Source: Hungatella hathewayi WAL-18680 (GTDB taxonomy: Bacteria; Bacillota; Clostridia; Lachnospirales; Lachnospiraceae). Taken from it: a DNA stretch of 64,000 nucleotides. Shown in pieces: positions 36,572 through 46,141 of this stretch. The notes under the pieces are model-generated. The model did not search any database and was not told where the DNA came from. It saw only the letters and a program-made list of their open reading frames with translations. Location of the stretch: positions 275,585 through 339,584 of the forward strand of contig NZ_JH379028.1 in NCBI RefSeq assembly GCF_000235505.1. Reading direction: 5' to 3'. Both the position numbers and the translations under genes were made by a program. How positions within the stretch are numbered: the stretch's first letter is position 1; each line of letters starts with the position of its first letter.

Positions 36572-37927
36572 ATGAAATTGAAAAAAGTGATGGCTTTGAC
36601 ACTGGCAGCAGGCATGACCGTAACAAGTCTGGCAGCATGTGGAAGCAAAGCGGCAGATCCGACAACAGCGGCACCGGCAGCAGATGGCAAGACCGAGACA
36701 ACCGAGGCGAAGAAAGAGGAGACCAAGGCAGCTGAGGGAGAGAAGAAAACCATCTCCGTAACCACCTGGGACAACGATACATCACCGACATTCCAGGCCG
36801 TTATCGACGCTTACATGGAGAAGAATCCAAACATTGAGATTAAGGTTATCGATACTTCCGCAGACGAGTACAACAACTCTCTGGGAATCAGCTTATCCGC
36901 AGCACAGCCTGACCCGGACGTAATCTTCGTAAAGGATATGGGCTCCATGCTTCAGATGGCAGACAAGAAACAGCTTCTTGCCCTGGATGATTTTATGAAG
37001 GCTGACAGCTTTGACACCTCCGTATACAGCGGCGCGGCAGAGCAGTTACAGTACAACGGCGTTACATATGGTCTTCCATACCGTTCTGACTGGTATGTAT
37101 TATACTACAACAAAGATCTGTTTGACGCGGCAGGCGTGGAATACCCAAGCAACGACATGACATGGGAAGAGTACTACGAGCTGGCTGCCAAGATGACAAG
37201 CGGCGAGGGAAGCTCCAAGGTATACGGAACACATGACCATACATGGCAGGCTCTGGTTACCAACTGGGCCGTTCAGGATGGCAAGCACACCGTAGTGGAG
37301 AAAGATTACAGCTTCTTAAAACCATGGTATGAGCAGACACTGGCATTACAGGACAACGGATATATGCAGGATTTTGCAACCTTAAAGACCGCAAACATCC
37401 ACTACTCATCCGTATTCAAGAATCAGCAGTGTGCAATGCTTCCGATGGGAACCTGGTTCATCGCAACCATGATTGCAGCTCAGGAGAGCGGCGAGACCGA
37501 CTTCAACTGGGGCGTAGCGGCAATTCCTCATCCGGCTGACACAGGCGCAGGCTACACCGTTGGCGCTATCACACCAATCGCAGTGAGCGCATACACCGAC
37601 GAGCCAGACGCATCCTGGGATTTCGTGAAATTTGCATCTTCCAAAGAAGCATCTGAGATTCTGGCAGGTGTAGGTCAGTTTACCGGTATCCAGACAGAGG
37701 AGTCCTTAAAGACCATCACTTCCGTACCGAACTTCCCAGAGGGCGAGTCCAATGTGGAAGCACTGAAGTATACACACTATGTATTTGACAGACCGCTCGA
37801 CCCGAACATCGAGGAAATCCGGAAACCTCTTGACCAGGTTCACGAGATGATTATGATTGGTGAGTACACCATCGATGAAGGTATCGAGGAACTGAACAAA
37901 CGTGTTGCCGAGATCAAAGGCTGGTAA
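36572..37927 (+). CDS. CUT1-type sugar ABC transporter substrate-binding lipoprotein
   Basis: This binding protein has 451 residues, of the maltose/oligosaccharide (extracellular solute-binding family 1) type. Signal peptide MKLKKVMALTLAAGMTVTSLAACGS with lipobox LAAC precedes an Ala/Thr/Lys/Glu-rich linker (about 25-65). The fold has LPYRSDWYVLYYNKDLFDAAG and MLPMGTWF, which are family landmarks. With the two permeases at 39161 and 40099 it forms an importer for an oligosaccharide; no ATPase gene is present, as is usual where a shared MsmX-type ATPase serves many systems. A terminator follows, so it can be made in excess of the permeases. Confidence 0.9.
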   Translation: MKLKKVMALTLAAGMTVTSLAACGSKAADPTTAAPAADGKTETTEAKKEETKAAEGEKKTISVTTWDNDTSPTFQAVIDAYMEKNPNIEIKVIDTSADEYNNSLGISLSAAQPDPDVIFVKDMGSMLQMADKKQLLALDDFMKADSFDTSVYSGAAEQLQYNGVTYGLPYRSDWYVLYYNKDLFDAAGVEYPSNDMTWEEYYELAAKMTSGEGSSKVYGTHDHTWQALVTNWAVQDGKHTVVEKDYSFLKPWYEQTLALQDNGYMQDFATLKTANIHYSSVFKNQQCAMLPMGTWFIATMIAAQESGETDFNWGVAAIPHPADTGAGYTVGAITPIAVSAYTDEPDASWDFVKFASSKEASEILAGVGQFTGIQTEESLKTITSVPNFPEGESNVEALKYTHYVFDRPLDPNIEEIRKPLDQVHEMIMIGEYTIDEGIEELNKRVAEIKGW

Positions 37928-37973
37928 TTGGAAACCACTTTTGTTATATCAACTCTGACATGATATAAGACAC

Positions 37974-38018
37974 AAAAAGAGCGCTTCTAAAATGAAGTTT
38001 TTGGAATGCGCTCTTTTT
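37974..38018 (+). terminator. Rho-independent terminator/attenuator after the binding protein gene
   Basis: AAAAAGAGCGC (37974-37984) pairs with GCGCTCTTTTT (38008-38018), an 11-bp stem ending in T-rich sequence. It lies between the binding protein gene and the rest of the operon and may make the downstream genes weaker than the binding protein gene by partial termination. Confidence 0.8.
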
Positions 38019-38077
38019 ATGGAAAAAAATATGTATTTTCGTTACAAAAACGGGGATTTTTTGGGGAGAAATGAAAC

Positions 38078-39124
38078 GTGATTAGAGAATTGGGCTTCAG
38101 AGAACGGATGCTGCCGGCGCCGAGAAATGGCGGCTTTTCCATGGAAGATTACTGGGTATGGTGCGGCTCCGTCATCAAGGGGGAGGACGGGCGTTACCAT
38201 ATGTTTGCATCCAGATGGCCGAAGAGCCAGCCCATGCATCCCGGCTGGCTGTTACAGTCGGAGATTGTCCGGGCGGCGGCCGACACTCCCTGTGGTCCTT
38301 ATGTGTTTGAGGAGGTCGTCCTTCCTGCCAGGGGCCCGGAATACTGGGACGGCAGGATGACGCATAATCCGCGGATTGTGAAGCAGAATGGGAAGTATGT
38401 GCTGTACTACATCGGTCTGACCCATCCCTTTGCGGATATCACGCCGGATTATCCGCTGACACATGAGGATTACCATACGATTGCTGCCAGAAGCAGAAAG
38501 CGTATCGGAGTGGCGGTGGCCGACAGCATTTACGGACCGTGGACACGGCGGGAGGAGCCGATACTTCGCCCCAGGCCGGAGTATTTTGACAACATGTTTG
38601 TATCCAATCCGGCTCCGTGTATCAACCGGGACGGTTCTGTCCTGCTGGTCTACAAGTCAAGACCCTATCGCAGGCCGCCTTACGTGGGGCAGATGTACGG
38701 GGATATGGCCCTGGGAGCGGCGGTGGCGGATTCGGTTTTTGGAGAGTACCGCGCGGTGACTGACGAGCCGTTATTCCCGGAGGGCTGCGTGGTGGAGGAC
38801 CCCTTCATCTGGCATGACGGGGAAATGTACCAGATGATAGCAAAAGACATGTCCGGCAGTCTGTGCGGGGAGCGGTTTGGCGGCATGCACGCGGTTTCAG
38901 CAGACGGCATCCACTGGGAGATCAACCGGGGAGAGCTGGCATATTCCAGAAAGGTGCTGTGGGATGACGGCGTGGAGGTGGAGATGGGGAATTTAGACAG
39001 GCCGTTTATCCTGTTTGAGGATGGAAGGCCCACCCATCTATTCTTTGCCACATCCGACGGGACGGATGGATTTATGGATGCGTCAAGAACCTGGAATATG
39101 GTGATTCCGCTGGGAAATGTTTAG
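38078..39124 (+). CDS. Five-bladed beta-propeller glycoside hydrolase-like protein (GH43/GH117/GH130-like fold)
   Basis: This protein has 348 residues and no signal peptide, so is probably cytoplasmic. It has repeated strand signatures of a beta-propeller: WVWCGSVIKGEDGRYHMFASRW, MTHNPRIVKQNGKYVLYYIG, SNPAPCINRDGSVLLVYKS and VEDPFIWHDGEMYQMI. Conserved Asp/Glu residues in these stretches could be catalytic, but the exact family cannot be fixed. Its place in an operon with an importer and GH88 suggests it cuts a linkage in the imported oligosaccharide. The start at 38078 is a GTG 6 bases after a GGGGAG-like site. Confidence 0.7.
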   Translation: MIRELGFRERMLPAPRNGGFSMEDYWVWCGSVIKGEDGRYHMFASRWPKSQPMHPGWLLQSEIVRAAADTPCGPYVFEEVVLPARGPEYWDGRMTHNPRIVKQNGKYVLYYIGLTHPFADITPDYPLTHEDYHTIAARSRKRIGVAVADSIYGPWTRREEPILRPRPEYFDNMFVSNPAPCINRDGSVLLVYKSRPYRRPPYVGQMYGDMALGAAVADSVFGEYRAVTDEPLFPEGCVVEDPFIWHDGEMYQMIAKDMSGSLCGERFGGMHAVSADGIHWEINRGELAYSRKVLWDDGVEVEMGNLDRPFILFEDGRPTHLFFATSDGTDGFMDASRTWNMVIPLGNV

Positions 39125-39160
39125 GATTATGCCGCTTTGGGCGGCGGAATGGAGGTAATG

Positions 39161-40084
39161 ATGAGCAGTAATGAAAATCAAGCAGTAGCCAAAGGCAAGA
39201 AAAACAGAAGGATAAGAAGCAATGTCATCGGATATTCATTTATTCTTCCAAACCTGATTGGATATTCCATCTTTGTGTTTATTCCGGTCTGTTTTTCCTT
39301 CGTATTGAGCGTCATGAAATGGGACGGTTCCCAGATTCCTATGGAATTTGTGGGACTGCAGAACTTTGCACAGATATTCGGTGACAGGTTCTTCCGCGGG
39401 GCGCTGTGGCATACCGTGGTTTACGCGTTAATGACGGTGCTGCCGACCCTGGTGCTGGCCATGCTTCTGGCCGTACTTTTGAATTCCAAAATCAAGGGAA
39501 TTGCATTTTACAGAACGGCGTTCTTCTTCCCTTATATCGCATCGATTGTGGCGGTGGGCGCTGTGTGGAACATGTTGTTCCAGCCGGATTTTGGACCGAT
39601 CAATGAGTTCTTAAAATTAATCGGCATCAGCAATCCGCCCCGCTGGGTGGTGTCCACGGACTGGGCGATGGTGGCGGTTGCGATTGTTACCATCTGGAAA
39701 TATATGGGTTATTACATGATTGTATATCTGGCGGCGCTCCAGGGAATCTCCAGTTCCCTCTATGAGGCGGCCAGCATCGACGGAGCAAACGGCTGGCAGA
39801 AGCTGCGCTACATCACCATTCCCATGCTGACTCCGACGACCTTCTTCGTATTGATTATGCTGACTATTCAGTGCTTCAAGGTATTCGATATGGTATATGT
39901 TATGACAGGCGGAGGTCCTGGCAACGCGACACAGACACTGGTGAACTATATTTACGACAAAGCCTTCGTCAACTGGCAGTTCGGCCCGGCAAGCGCTGGT
40001 GCAATCGTTCTGTTTGCAGTTGTGCTGGTAATCACTCTGATTCAGTTCCAGGGTGAGAAAAAATGGTCGAAAGACATGATGTAG
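39161..40084 (+). CDS. CUT1-type sugar ABC transporter permease (MalF/UgpA-like)
   Basis: This membrane protein has 307 residues and six helices after a cytoplasmic Lys/Arg-rich N-terminus. The coupling motif EAASIDGANGWQKLRYITIPML is near residue 205. ATG 39161 is 5 bases after GGAGG; ATGs at 39149 and 39158 are too close to it. It forms a heterodimer with the next gene product. The stop of this gene precedes ATG 40099 by 14 bases. Confidence 0.9.
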   Translation: MSSNENQAVAKGKKNRRIRSNVIGYSFILPNLIGYSIFVFIPVCFSFVLSVMKWDGSQIPMEFVGLQNFAQIFGDRFFRGALWHTVVYALMTVLPTLVLAMLLAVLLNSKIKGIAFYRTAFFFPYIASIVAVGAVWNMLFQPDFGPINEFLKLIGISNPPRWVVSTDWAMVAVAIVTIWKYMGYYMIVYLAALQGISSSLYEAASIDGANGWQKLRYITIPMLTPTTFFVLIMLTIQCFKVFDMVYVMTGGGPGNATQTLVNYIYDKAFVNWQFGPASAGAIVLFAVVLVITLIQFQGEKKWSKDMM

Positions 40085-40098
40085 GGAGGGGGAGAACG

Positions 40099-40932
40099 AT
40101 GAAAAATAAACAGAAAACAATAAAAGTGCTATTGATTATCCTGCTGATTGCATTGTCCCTCTTTATGCTGGTTCCATTTTACTGGATGGTGATTTCGTCC
40201 CTGAAGATGAACAAGGACGTGTTCTCGGTTCCGATGAAATGGCTTCCGGATATGAACAATATTCAGTGGAAGAACTACAACATTATCTGGAAGAAGATTC
40301 CGCTTTTGGTTTTCTTTAAGAATACGGCAAAGCTGACGATTATCACAACCATCATTCAGTTATGCACCAGCTGTTTTGCGGCTTACGGCTTTACCAAGAC
40401 CAAATTTGCAGGCAGGGATTTGATTTTCCTGATGTATGTAACGACCATTGCCATTCCGTGGCAGGTATATATGGTACCGCAGTTTATCCTCATTTCCAAG
40501 ATGGGACTCAACGATACCCATCTGGGACTGATCCTGATGCAGGCGTTCTCGGCCTTTGGCGTGTTCCTGATCCGGCAGTTCTATATCAGTATTCCGGATG
40601 AGCTGTGCGAGGCGGCCAGAATCGACGGATTGAATGAGTACGGCATTTTTGCCAAGATTGTATTCCCGTTGGGCAAGCCGGCGATGGCGACGCTGACCAT
40701 CTTCACATTCACCAATGTGTGGAATGACTTTATGGGACCACTCATTTACTTAAAGACAAAAGAGTTAAAGACCATCCAGTTAGGTATCCGTATGTTTATC
40801 TCCCAGTATGGAGCGGACTACGCGTGGATTATGGCGGCATCCGTGTGCTCGCTGGTACCGGTTGTCATTGTATTCTTGAGCTGCCAGAAGTTCTTCGTGG
40901 AAGGCGTTGCGGCAAGCGGTATTAAGGGATAA
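40099..40932 (+). CDS. CUT1-type sugar ABC transporter permease (MalG/UgpE-like)
   Basis: This is the second permease, 277 residues and six helices. The coupling motif is EAARIDGLNEYGIFAKIVFPLGKPA near residue 180. ATG 40099 is preferred because AGGAGGGGG lies just upstream; the longer reading from 40063 overlaps the first permease gene. It completes the transmembrane part of the importer whose binding protein is at 36572. The GH88 gene follows at 40947. Confidence 0.9.
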   Translation: MKNKQKTIKVLLIILLIALSLFMLVPFYWMVISSLKMNKDVFSVPMKWLPDMNNIQWKNYNIIWKKIPLLVFFKNTAKLTIITTIIQLCTSCFAAYGFTKTKFAGRDLIFLMYVTTIAIPWQVYMVPQFILISKMGLNDTHLGLILMQAFSAFGVFLIRQFYISIPDELCEAARIDGLNEYGIFAKIVFPLGKPAMATLTIFTFTNVWNDFMGPLIYLKTKELKTIQLGIRMFISQYGADYAWIMAASVCSLVPVVIVFLSCQKFFVEGVAASGIKG

Positions 40933-40946
40933 GGAGGAGACAGGTT

Positions 40947-42125
40947 ATGGCACAGACATTTGAGTCAATCAGCAGATATCCGGGAACCACAAAGGAGCAG
41001 AGGCAGGAGGCCATGGAGCAGGCGGTGAAGATCGTCCGGGCCAACTTGGCGACGTTCACCGACAAATTCCAGTCCTCCAATTCCTTTGGCGGCTTCTATG
41101 AGCCAACGGAAAATGTGGAGTGGACCACCGGGTTCTGGACCGGCGTTATCTGGCTGGCTTATGAGTATACCGGGGAGGCCGTGTTTCAGGAGGCCGGGGA
41201 CATTCAGGTGGAGAGCTTCCTGAAACGAATCCGGGAAAAAATTGACGTGAATCATCACGACATGGGATTCTTGTACAGTCTGTCCTGTGTGGCGGCTTAC
41301 AAGCTGACCGGCAATGAGCACGCGAAGGAGGCTGCGCTTCTGGCTGCGGACCACCTGGCGGAGCGTTACCGGGAGAAGGGACAGTTCCTTCAGGCCTGGG
41401 GCAATCCCGGGGAGCCGAAGGAGTACCGGCTGATTATCGACTGCCTGCTGAACCTGCCCATTCTTTATTGGGCCACCGAGGTGACGGGGGAGAAGTCTTA
41501 TGCCGAGAAGGCGGAAAACCATATTCGGACAGCTATGAAATGCATCCTGCGGCCGGATCATTCCACCTATCACACCCACTTCTTTGACGTGGAGACCGGG
41601 GAGCCGACTTATGGAGTGACCCATCAGGGGAACCGGAATGGCTCCGCCTGGGCCAGAGGCCAGGCGTGGGGCGTGTACGGAATCGCGCTCAGCTACCGGT
41701 ATCTGAAAAATCCGGAGTATCTGGAGTTGTTTCGCCGGGTGACCGACTATTTTGTGGAGCATCTGCCGGATGATTTGGTTCCGTATTGGGATTTTGACTT
41801 CGATACGGGAAGTGAGGAGCCGAGGGATTCCTCCGCGTCGGCCATCGCAATCTGCGGAATTCTGGAGATGGCGAAATATCTGGACGGGGAGACGGCGGAG
41901 AAGTACCTGGAGGCAGCGGATAAGATGCTGTGCGCATTGATTGAGAAATGTGCCAATAGGGACATAAAAGTATCAAATGGTTTATTGCTGCACGGGACCT
42001 ATGCCCGTGATTCAAAAGAAAATACCTGCACCAACAGAGGTGTGGACGAGTGCAACACCTGGGGTGATTACTTCTATATGGAAGCCTTGACAAGACGGTA
42101 CAAGGACTGGGAGCTGTACTGGTAA
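40947..42125 (+). CDS. Unsaturated glucuronyl hydrolase, glycoside hydrolase family 88
   Basis: This enzyme has 392 residues and an alpha/alpha-barrel fold. Family landmarks are WTTGFWTGVIWLAYEYTG early on, HHDMGFLYSLS with a probable catalytic Asp, and GSAWARGQAWGVYGIALSYRYL followed by PYWDFDF and DSSASAIA. GH88 enzymes hydrate and release the 4,5-unsaturated uronic acid left by polysaccharide lyases acting on glycosaminoglycans. No lyase gene is visible in the window. There is no signal peptide, so the substrate is the imported unsaturated disaccharide or a larger oligomer. A strong terminator follows. Confidence 0.9.
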   Translation: MAQTFESISRYPGTTKEQRQEAMEQAVKIVRANLATFTDKFQSSNSFGGFYEPTENVEWTTGFWTGVIWLAYEYTGEAVFQEAGDIQVESFLKRIREKIDVNHHDMGFLYSLSCVAAYKLTGNEHAKEAALLAADHLAERYREKGQFLQAWGNPGEPKEYRLIIDCLLNLPILYWATEVTGEKSYAEKAENHIRTAMKCILRPDHSTYHTHFFDVETGEPTYGVTHQGNRNGSAWARGQAWGVYGIALSYRYLKNPEYLELFRRVTDYFVEHLPDDLVPYWDFDFDTGSEEPRDSSASAIAICGILEMAKYLDGETAEKYLEAADKMLCALIEKCANRDIKVSNGLLLHGTYARDSKENTCTNRGVDECNTWGDYFYMEALTRRYKDWELYW

Positions 42126-42137
42126 GCGAAATCAAAA

Positions 42138-42168
42138 GAAGGCTGAGACGATTTTTGTTTCAGCCTTC
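42138..42168 (+). terminator. Rho-independent terminator after the GH88 gene
   Basis: GAAGGCTGAGAC (42138-42149) pairs with GTTTCAGCCTTC (42157-42168) through a 12-bp stem with one G:T pair. CTTTTTT follows. The MFS gene begins 40 bases later, so transcripts may end or be attenuated here. Confidence 0.9.
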
Positions 42169-42207
42169 CTTTTTTAGGGGAACAATGACGGAAGAAACCG
42201 AGGCGGA

Positions 42208-43530
42208 ATGATGGGGAAGACAAGTGGGCAAAAATGTTATAAAATAAAAGAAGAGAGTACCATAAGGCTGTTGTTTGGGGCTTGCTGGTGCGTGTATTTT
42301 TCTACCTATCTGGGGAGGCTGAATTACTCGGCCTGCTTGAATGAGATTATCTTGTCGGAGGGATTTGACAAAAGCCAGGGAGGTCTGATTGGAACCTGTT
42401 TTTTCCTGGCTTACGGCGTGGGACAGCTGCTCAGCGGATTTCTGGGAGACCGGCTGCCGCCGAAGAAGCTGGTGTTTACCGGGATGGCGGTGTCGGCGCT
42501 GGCAAACCTGGGGATGGCGGTGTTTCGCAGTCCGGAGGCCATGATGGCCTGCTGGTGCGTAAACGGTCTGTTCCAGGCGCTGGTGTGGTCGCCTATGATC
42601 CGGCTGCTCTACGATTATCTGACGACGGAACGGCGGATGAAATCCTGCCTGTGGCTCAACAGCACGGTGCCCCTTGGAACCATGGCGGCTTACGGGCTGA
42701 GCGCCCTGTTTTTAAAGATAACGGGGAACTGGAGAACCATGTTTGTGATGCCGTTTGTGGTGCTGCTGGCGCTGGCGTTTCTGTGGCTGATTGCCATGGG
42801 GAGAGTGGAGCGGCAGGCGGAGGTGGAGAACCGGGGGACGGCGAAGACGCATGGGGACGATGAAATGGCTGGCGGGGAAGTACCCATTCCTGGAATCGGT
42901 CGCCGGGAGGCCGGCGGAACCGGCTGGCTGGGGCTGCTGTGCCAATCCGGCTTTCTGTTCCTGATGTTCGCGCTGGTGGTCCAGGGCGCCCTGAAGGACG
43001 GGGTTACCACCTGGATTCCCACGTATATCAGTGAGACATACGGACTCAGCGGAATTTTGTCCATCATGGGCACCATGATTATCCCGGTGTTCAACCTGCT
43101 TGGCGTCTGCCTGGCCTCTGTGGTGAACCAGAGATGGTTCCGTGAGGAAGTGCGGACGGCGTCTGCCTTCTTTGGCGTCTGCGCGGTGTCACTGCTGGTA
43201 CTGTGGCTTGGCTCCGGGAGGAGTATGGTGCTGTCATTCCTGATGCTGGCGGTATCCACCACAGCCATGATGGCGGTGAACACCATGTTGATAGCCGTTC
43301 TGCCATCCTATTTCGGAGTGATGGGGAAGGCGTCATCCATGTCGGGAATCCTGAACTCCTCCGTCTACATCGGAGGGGCGGTATCCACCTACGGCATCGG
43401 CCTGCTGTCCGGCCTGGTGGGCTGGAACAGGACCATCTTCCTTTGGCTTCTCTGCGCGGTGGCGGCAGGCATTATCTGCTTCCTGGTAAGCCGCGTCTGG
43501 GTGAAGTTTCGGAAAGCGAAATTGATGTAG
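42208..43530 (+). CDS. Major facilitator superfamily transporter (OPA/GlpT-like)
   Basis: This membrane protein has 440 residues and twelve predicted helices, with a charged cytoplasmic loop (about 200-240) between the halves. The first helix region reads YFSTYLGRLNYSACLNEII, like organophosphate:phosphate antiporters such as GlpT and UhpT with their conserved early Arg. A substrate such as a sugar acid or sugar phosphate would fit a uronate-releasing pathway. ATG 42208 follows a GAGGCGG site, and 42211 is an alternative. It is followed after 33 bases by the PHP gene. Confidence 0.85.
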   Translation: MMGKTSGQKCYKIKEESTIRLLFGACWCVYFSTYLGRLNYSACLNEIILSEGFDKSQGGLIGTCFFLAYGVGQLLSGFLGDRLPPKKLVFTGMAVSALANLGMAVFRSPEAMMACWCVNGLFQALVWSPMIRLLYDYLTTERRMKSCLWLNSTVPLGTMAAYGLSALFLKITGNWRTMFVMPFVVLLALAFLWLIAMGRVERQAEVENRGTAKTHGDDEMAGGEVPIPGIGRREAGGTGWLGLLCQSGFLFLMFALVVQGALKDGVTTWIPTYISETYGLSGILSIMGTMIIPVFNLLGVCLASVVNQRWFREEVRTASAFFGVCAVSLLVLWLGSGRSMVLSFLMLAVSTTAMMAVNTMLIAVLPSYFGVMGKASSMSGILNSSVYIGGAVSTYGIGLLSGLVGWNRTIFLWLLCAVAAGIICFLVSRVWVKFRKAKLM

Positions 43531-43563
43531 CAGTACATGATATAATATTGGGAGGACAAACAT

Positions 43564-44532
43564 ATGGGAAAACGAATCTGGCTGCTCCCTGAGCAGGGAA
43601 CATTTTATAAGGCGAATCTCCACGCCCACACGGTGGTGTCGGACGGGAAGCTGACGCCGGAGGAGATGAAGCGGGAATACCAGAAGCGGGGATACTCCGT
43701 GATCGCTTATACGGACCACCGGGTTTACAGGAATCATGCAGAGTTAAATGATGACAGCTTTATCGCCCTGGCATCCTGCGAGGTGGATATCGACGGTCCT
43801 TACAAAACGCCGGGAGACTACTCCAGGGTGCAGACCTACCACATCAACCTGTATGACACCAGACCGGATTATGAGGTGGAGCGGAAGCTGAAATCCATCA
43901 TGCCGGAGTGTGAGTATGGGGATATGGACGGAATCAACCGGTATCTGGAGGAGATGAGGGAGCTTGGCTTTCTGGCCTGCTACAATCACCCCTACTGGTC
44001 CCTGCAGACTTACGACGACTACAAGGACTTAAAGGGACTCTGGGGTATGGAAATCTTCAACTACGGCTGTGAGCACGACGGCCTGTACGGGTACCATCCC
44101 CAGTCTTACGATGAACTGCTGCGGCTGGGAAATCATCTGTACTGTGTGGCCGGGGATGACAACCACAATCTGGCTTCATTTGACGACCCTCTGTGTGACT
44201 CCTTCGGAGGATTTACCTGCATTAAGGCGGAGAGTCTGACCTATGAGCATATCATAGATTCGCTGAAAAACGGCCATTTCTACTGCTCCATGGGCCCGGA
44301 GATAGAAGAACTGTATATCGAGGACGGAGAACTGGTGGTGAAATGCAGTCCGGTGGAGAAAATCTATGTGAAGACGGAGGGCCGCGGCTGCCACAAAAAA
44401 CTGGCTCCCGCCGGTGAAACCATCCGGGAAGCCCGGTTCCGGCTCGGCGGGACGGAGGGCTATATCCGCGTCGACTGCCGTGACAGCCACGGCCGCCACG
44501 CCAACTCCAACGCCTGGTTTTTAGACAGGTAA
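43564..44532 (+). CDS. PHP-domain metal-dependent phosphoesterase-like protein
   Basis: This protein has 322 residues. PHP motifs are NLHAHTVVSDGKLTPEEM (H-x-H near residues 20-22), YTDHRVYRNH, CYNHPYW and VAGDDNHN, which together provide the trinuclear metal ligands. A beta-rich C-terminal part (about 245-322) is an extra domain. PHP proteins are phosphatases or phosphodiesterases; here the substrate may be a sugar phosphate or a polar glycan linkage, which remains open. It lies between the MFS gene and the sulfatase gene with short gaps. Confidence 0.82.
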   Translation: MGKRIWLLPEQGTFYKANLHAHTVVSDGKLTPEEMKREYQKRGYSVIAYTDHRVYRNHAELNDDSFIALASCEVDIDGPYKTPGDYSRVQTYHINLYDTRPDYEVERKLKSIMPECEYGDMDGINRYLEEMRELGFLACYNHPYWSLQTYDDYKDLKGLWGMEIFNYGCEHDGLYGYHPQSYDELLRLGNHLYCVAGDDNHNLASFDDPLCDSFGGFTCIKAESLTYEHIIDSLKNGHFYCSMGPEIEELYIEDGELVVKCSPVEKIYVKTEGRGCHKKLAPAGETIREARFRLGGTEGYIRVDCRDSHGRHANSNAWFLDR

Positions 44533-44572
44533 TGCCGCCGGACGAAACGCAATCATAAAAGGAGAACAATCT

Positions 44573-45973
44573 ATGAAACAGAATTTACTATACATATTTG
44601 CGGACCAGTGGCGCTATCAGGCCATTGGCTGCCACCACGGGGACCAGGTGGTGACGCCCAATATGGACCGGTTCGCGGCGGAGAGCATGGATTTTACCCA
44701 CGCATACAGCACCTTTCCGCTGTGCTCCCCCCACCGGGCGTCCCTGATGACCGGGAAATACCCCTTCAACGTGGGAATGTGGACCAACTGCAAGATTGGG
44801 CTGGAAGAGAAGATTATGCTAAAGCCCCAGGAGACCTGCATCGGCAACGTGCTGAAGGACAATGGCTACCAGACCGGCTATATCGGGAAATGGCATCTGG
44901 ACGCGTCGGAGTTGAATTTCACCCCCCATCCCGAGTCCGGGGCCATGGAGTGGGACGCTTACACGCCGCCGGGAGAGCGGAGACAGGGCTTTGACTACTG
45001 GCTGTCCTACGGCGCCTGCGACGAGCACCTGGACCCCCACTACTGGATGGACAGCGCCAAACAGATCAAGCCGGGGAAATGGTCGGCGGAGTACGAGACC
45101 GACAAGGCCATCGAGTACATGGAGAGCCGGAAGGACGACGAAGCGCCCTTCGCCCTGTTCCTGTCCTACAATCCGCCCCATCTCCCCTACGAGCTGGTGC
45201 CGGATAAATATTACGACAAATTCCGTGATTTGGACATCGACTACCGCCAAAATGTGCCGGATGACATGAAGGAAGGCATCTTAAAGACCCAGTCCCGGCA
45301 GTATTTTGCCGCGGTCCATGGGATTGACGAGCAGTTCGGAAGAATTTACGATTATCTGAAAGAAAACGGTCTGGAGGAGAACACCCTGGTGGTGCTGTCC
45401 GCCGACCACGGGGAAATGCTGGGCTCCCACCATCTGATGAGCAAGAACGTGTGGTATGAGGAATCCATCCATATCCCGCTGTTTATGCGCCAGAAGGGCA
45501 GGATTGAGGCCGGAGAAAATTCGGTGATATTTGCAAGCCCGGACCACATGCCCACGCTGCTGGGCCTGTTGGACATCCCAGTGCCGGAGACCTGCCAGGG
45601 GTACGACCACTCGAAGGGCATGTTTGGACAGGATGACAAAGCGCCACAGGACATGTTTCTGTGCTCCTATCCGGGAAGCGCCGAGCTGGTATCCACCTTC
45701 AGCCGCCAGGGTCTGACCCACAAAGCCTACGGCTGGCGCGGCATCAAGGGGGATGGATATACCTACGTGGTGTCCAACGGATACACGCCAGGGGAGGAGC
45801 GGACGGAATACCTCTACGACGATGAGAACGACAGATACCAGATGCATCCGCGCCAGATTTCAAAGGACTGCACGGAGCCGGAGATACTGGGACTCCGCCG
45901 GAGGCTGTGTGAATATCTGGACATGACCGGTGACCCGTTTCTGTGGGATGTCCGGGATGAGGAGAGAAAATAA
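44573..45973 (+). CDS. Type I sulfatase (formylglycine-dependent)
   Basis: This enzyme has 466 residues and the sulfatase/alkaline phosphatase fold. The formylglycine site is CSPHRASLMTG with Cys51 in the C-x-P-x-R motif, and an N-terminal Asp (FADQWR) contributes to the metal site. VLSADHGEMLGSHHL carries the remaining metal-binding DH pair. Activity needs modification of Cys51 by an anaerobic sulfatase-maturating enzyme or FGE, which is not in this window. No signal peptide is present, so it desulfates imported oligosaccharides. Together with GH88 this points to a sulfated uronic-acid glycan such as chondroitin sulfate or heparan sulfate. Confidence 0.92.
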   Translation: MKQNLLYIFADQWRYQAIGCHHGDQVVTPNMDRFAAESMDFTHAYSTFPLCSPHRASLMTGKYPFNVGMWTNCKIGLEEKIMLKPQETCIGNVLKDNGYQTGYIGKWHLDASELNFTPHPESGAMEWDAYTPPGERRQGFDYWLSYGACDEHLDPHYWMDSAKQIKPGKWSAEYETDKAIEYMESRKDDEAPFALFLSYNPPHLPYELVPDKYYDKFRDLDIDYRQNVPDDMKEGILKTQSRQYFAAVHGIDEQFGRIYDYLKENGLEENTLVVLSADHGEMLGSHHLMSKNVWYEESIHIPLFMRQKGRIEAGENSVIFASPDHMPTLLGLLDIPVPETCQGYDHSKGMFGQDDKAPQDMFLCSYPGSAELVSTFSRQGLTHKAYGWRGIKGDGYTYVVSNGYTPGEERTEYLYDDENDRYQMHPRQISKDCTEPEILGLRRRLCEYLDMTGDPFLWDVRDEERK

Positions 45974-46141
45974 AACAGTGTTAAAGGCCAAGTGCCCGAC
46001 AATAAGTATCTGATAACAAGAACCGGAAAAGTCAAATTGCAAAACTGCTGGGTATCAATGTTGGGCAGACATGTAGGCACGTGGAAAATTTTGTACCACA
46101 AGACAGCAGACCATGTTCTAATAATAGGAGGAAACATCCCG

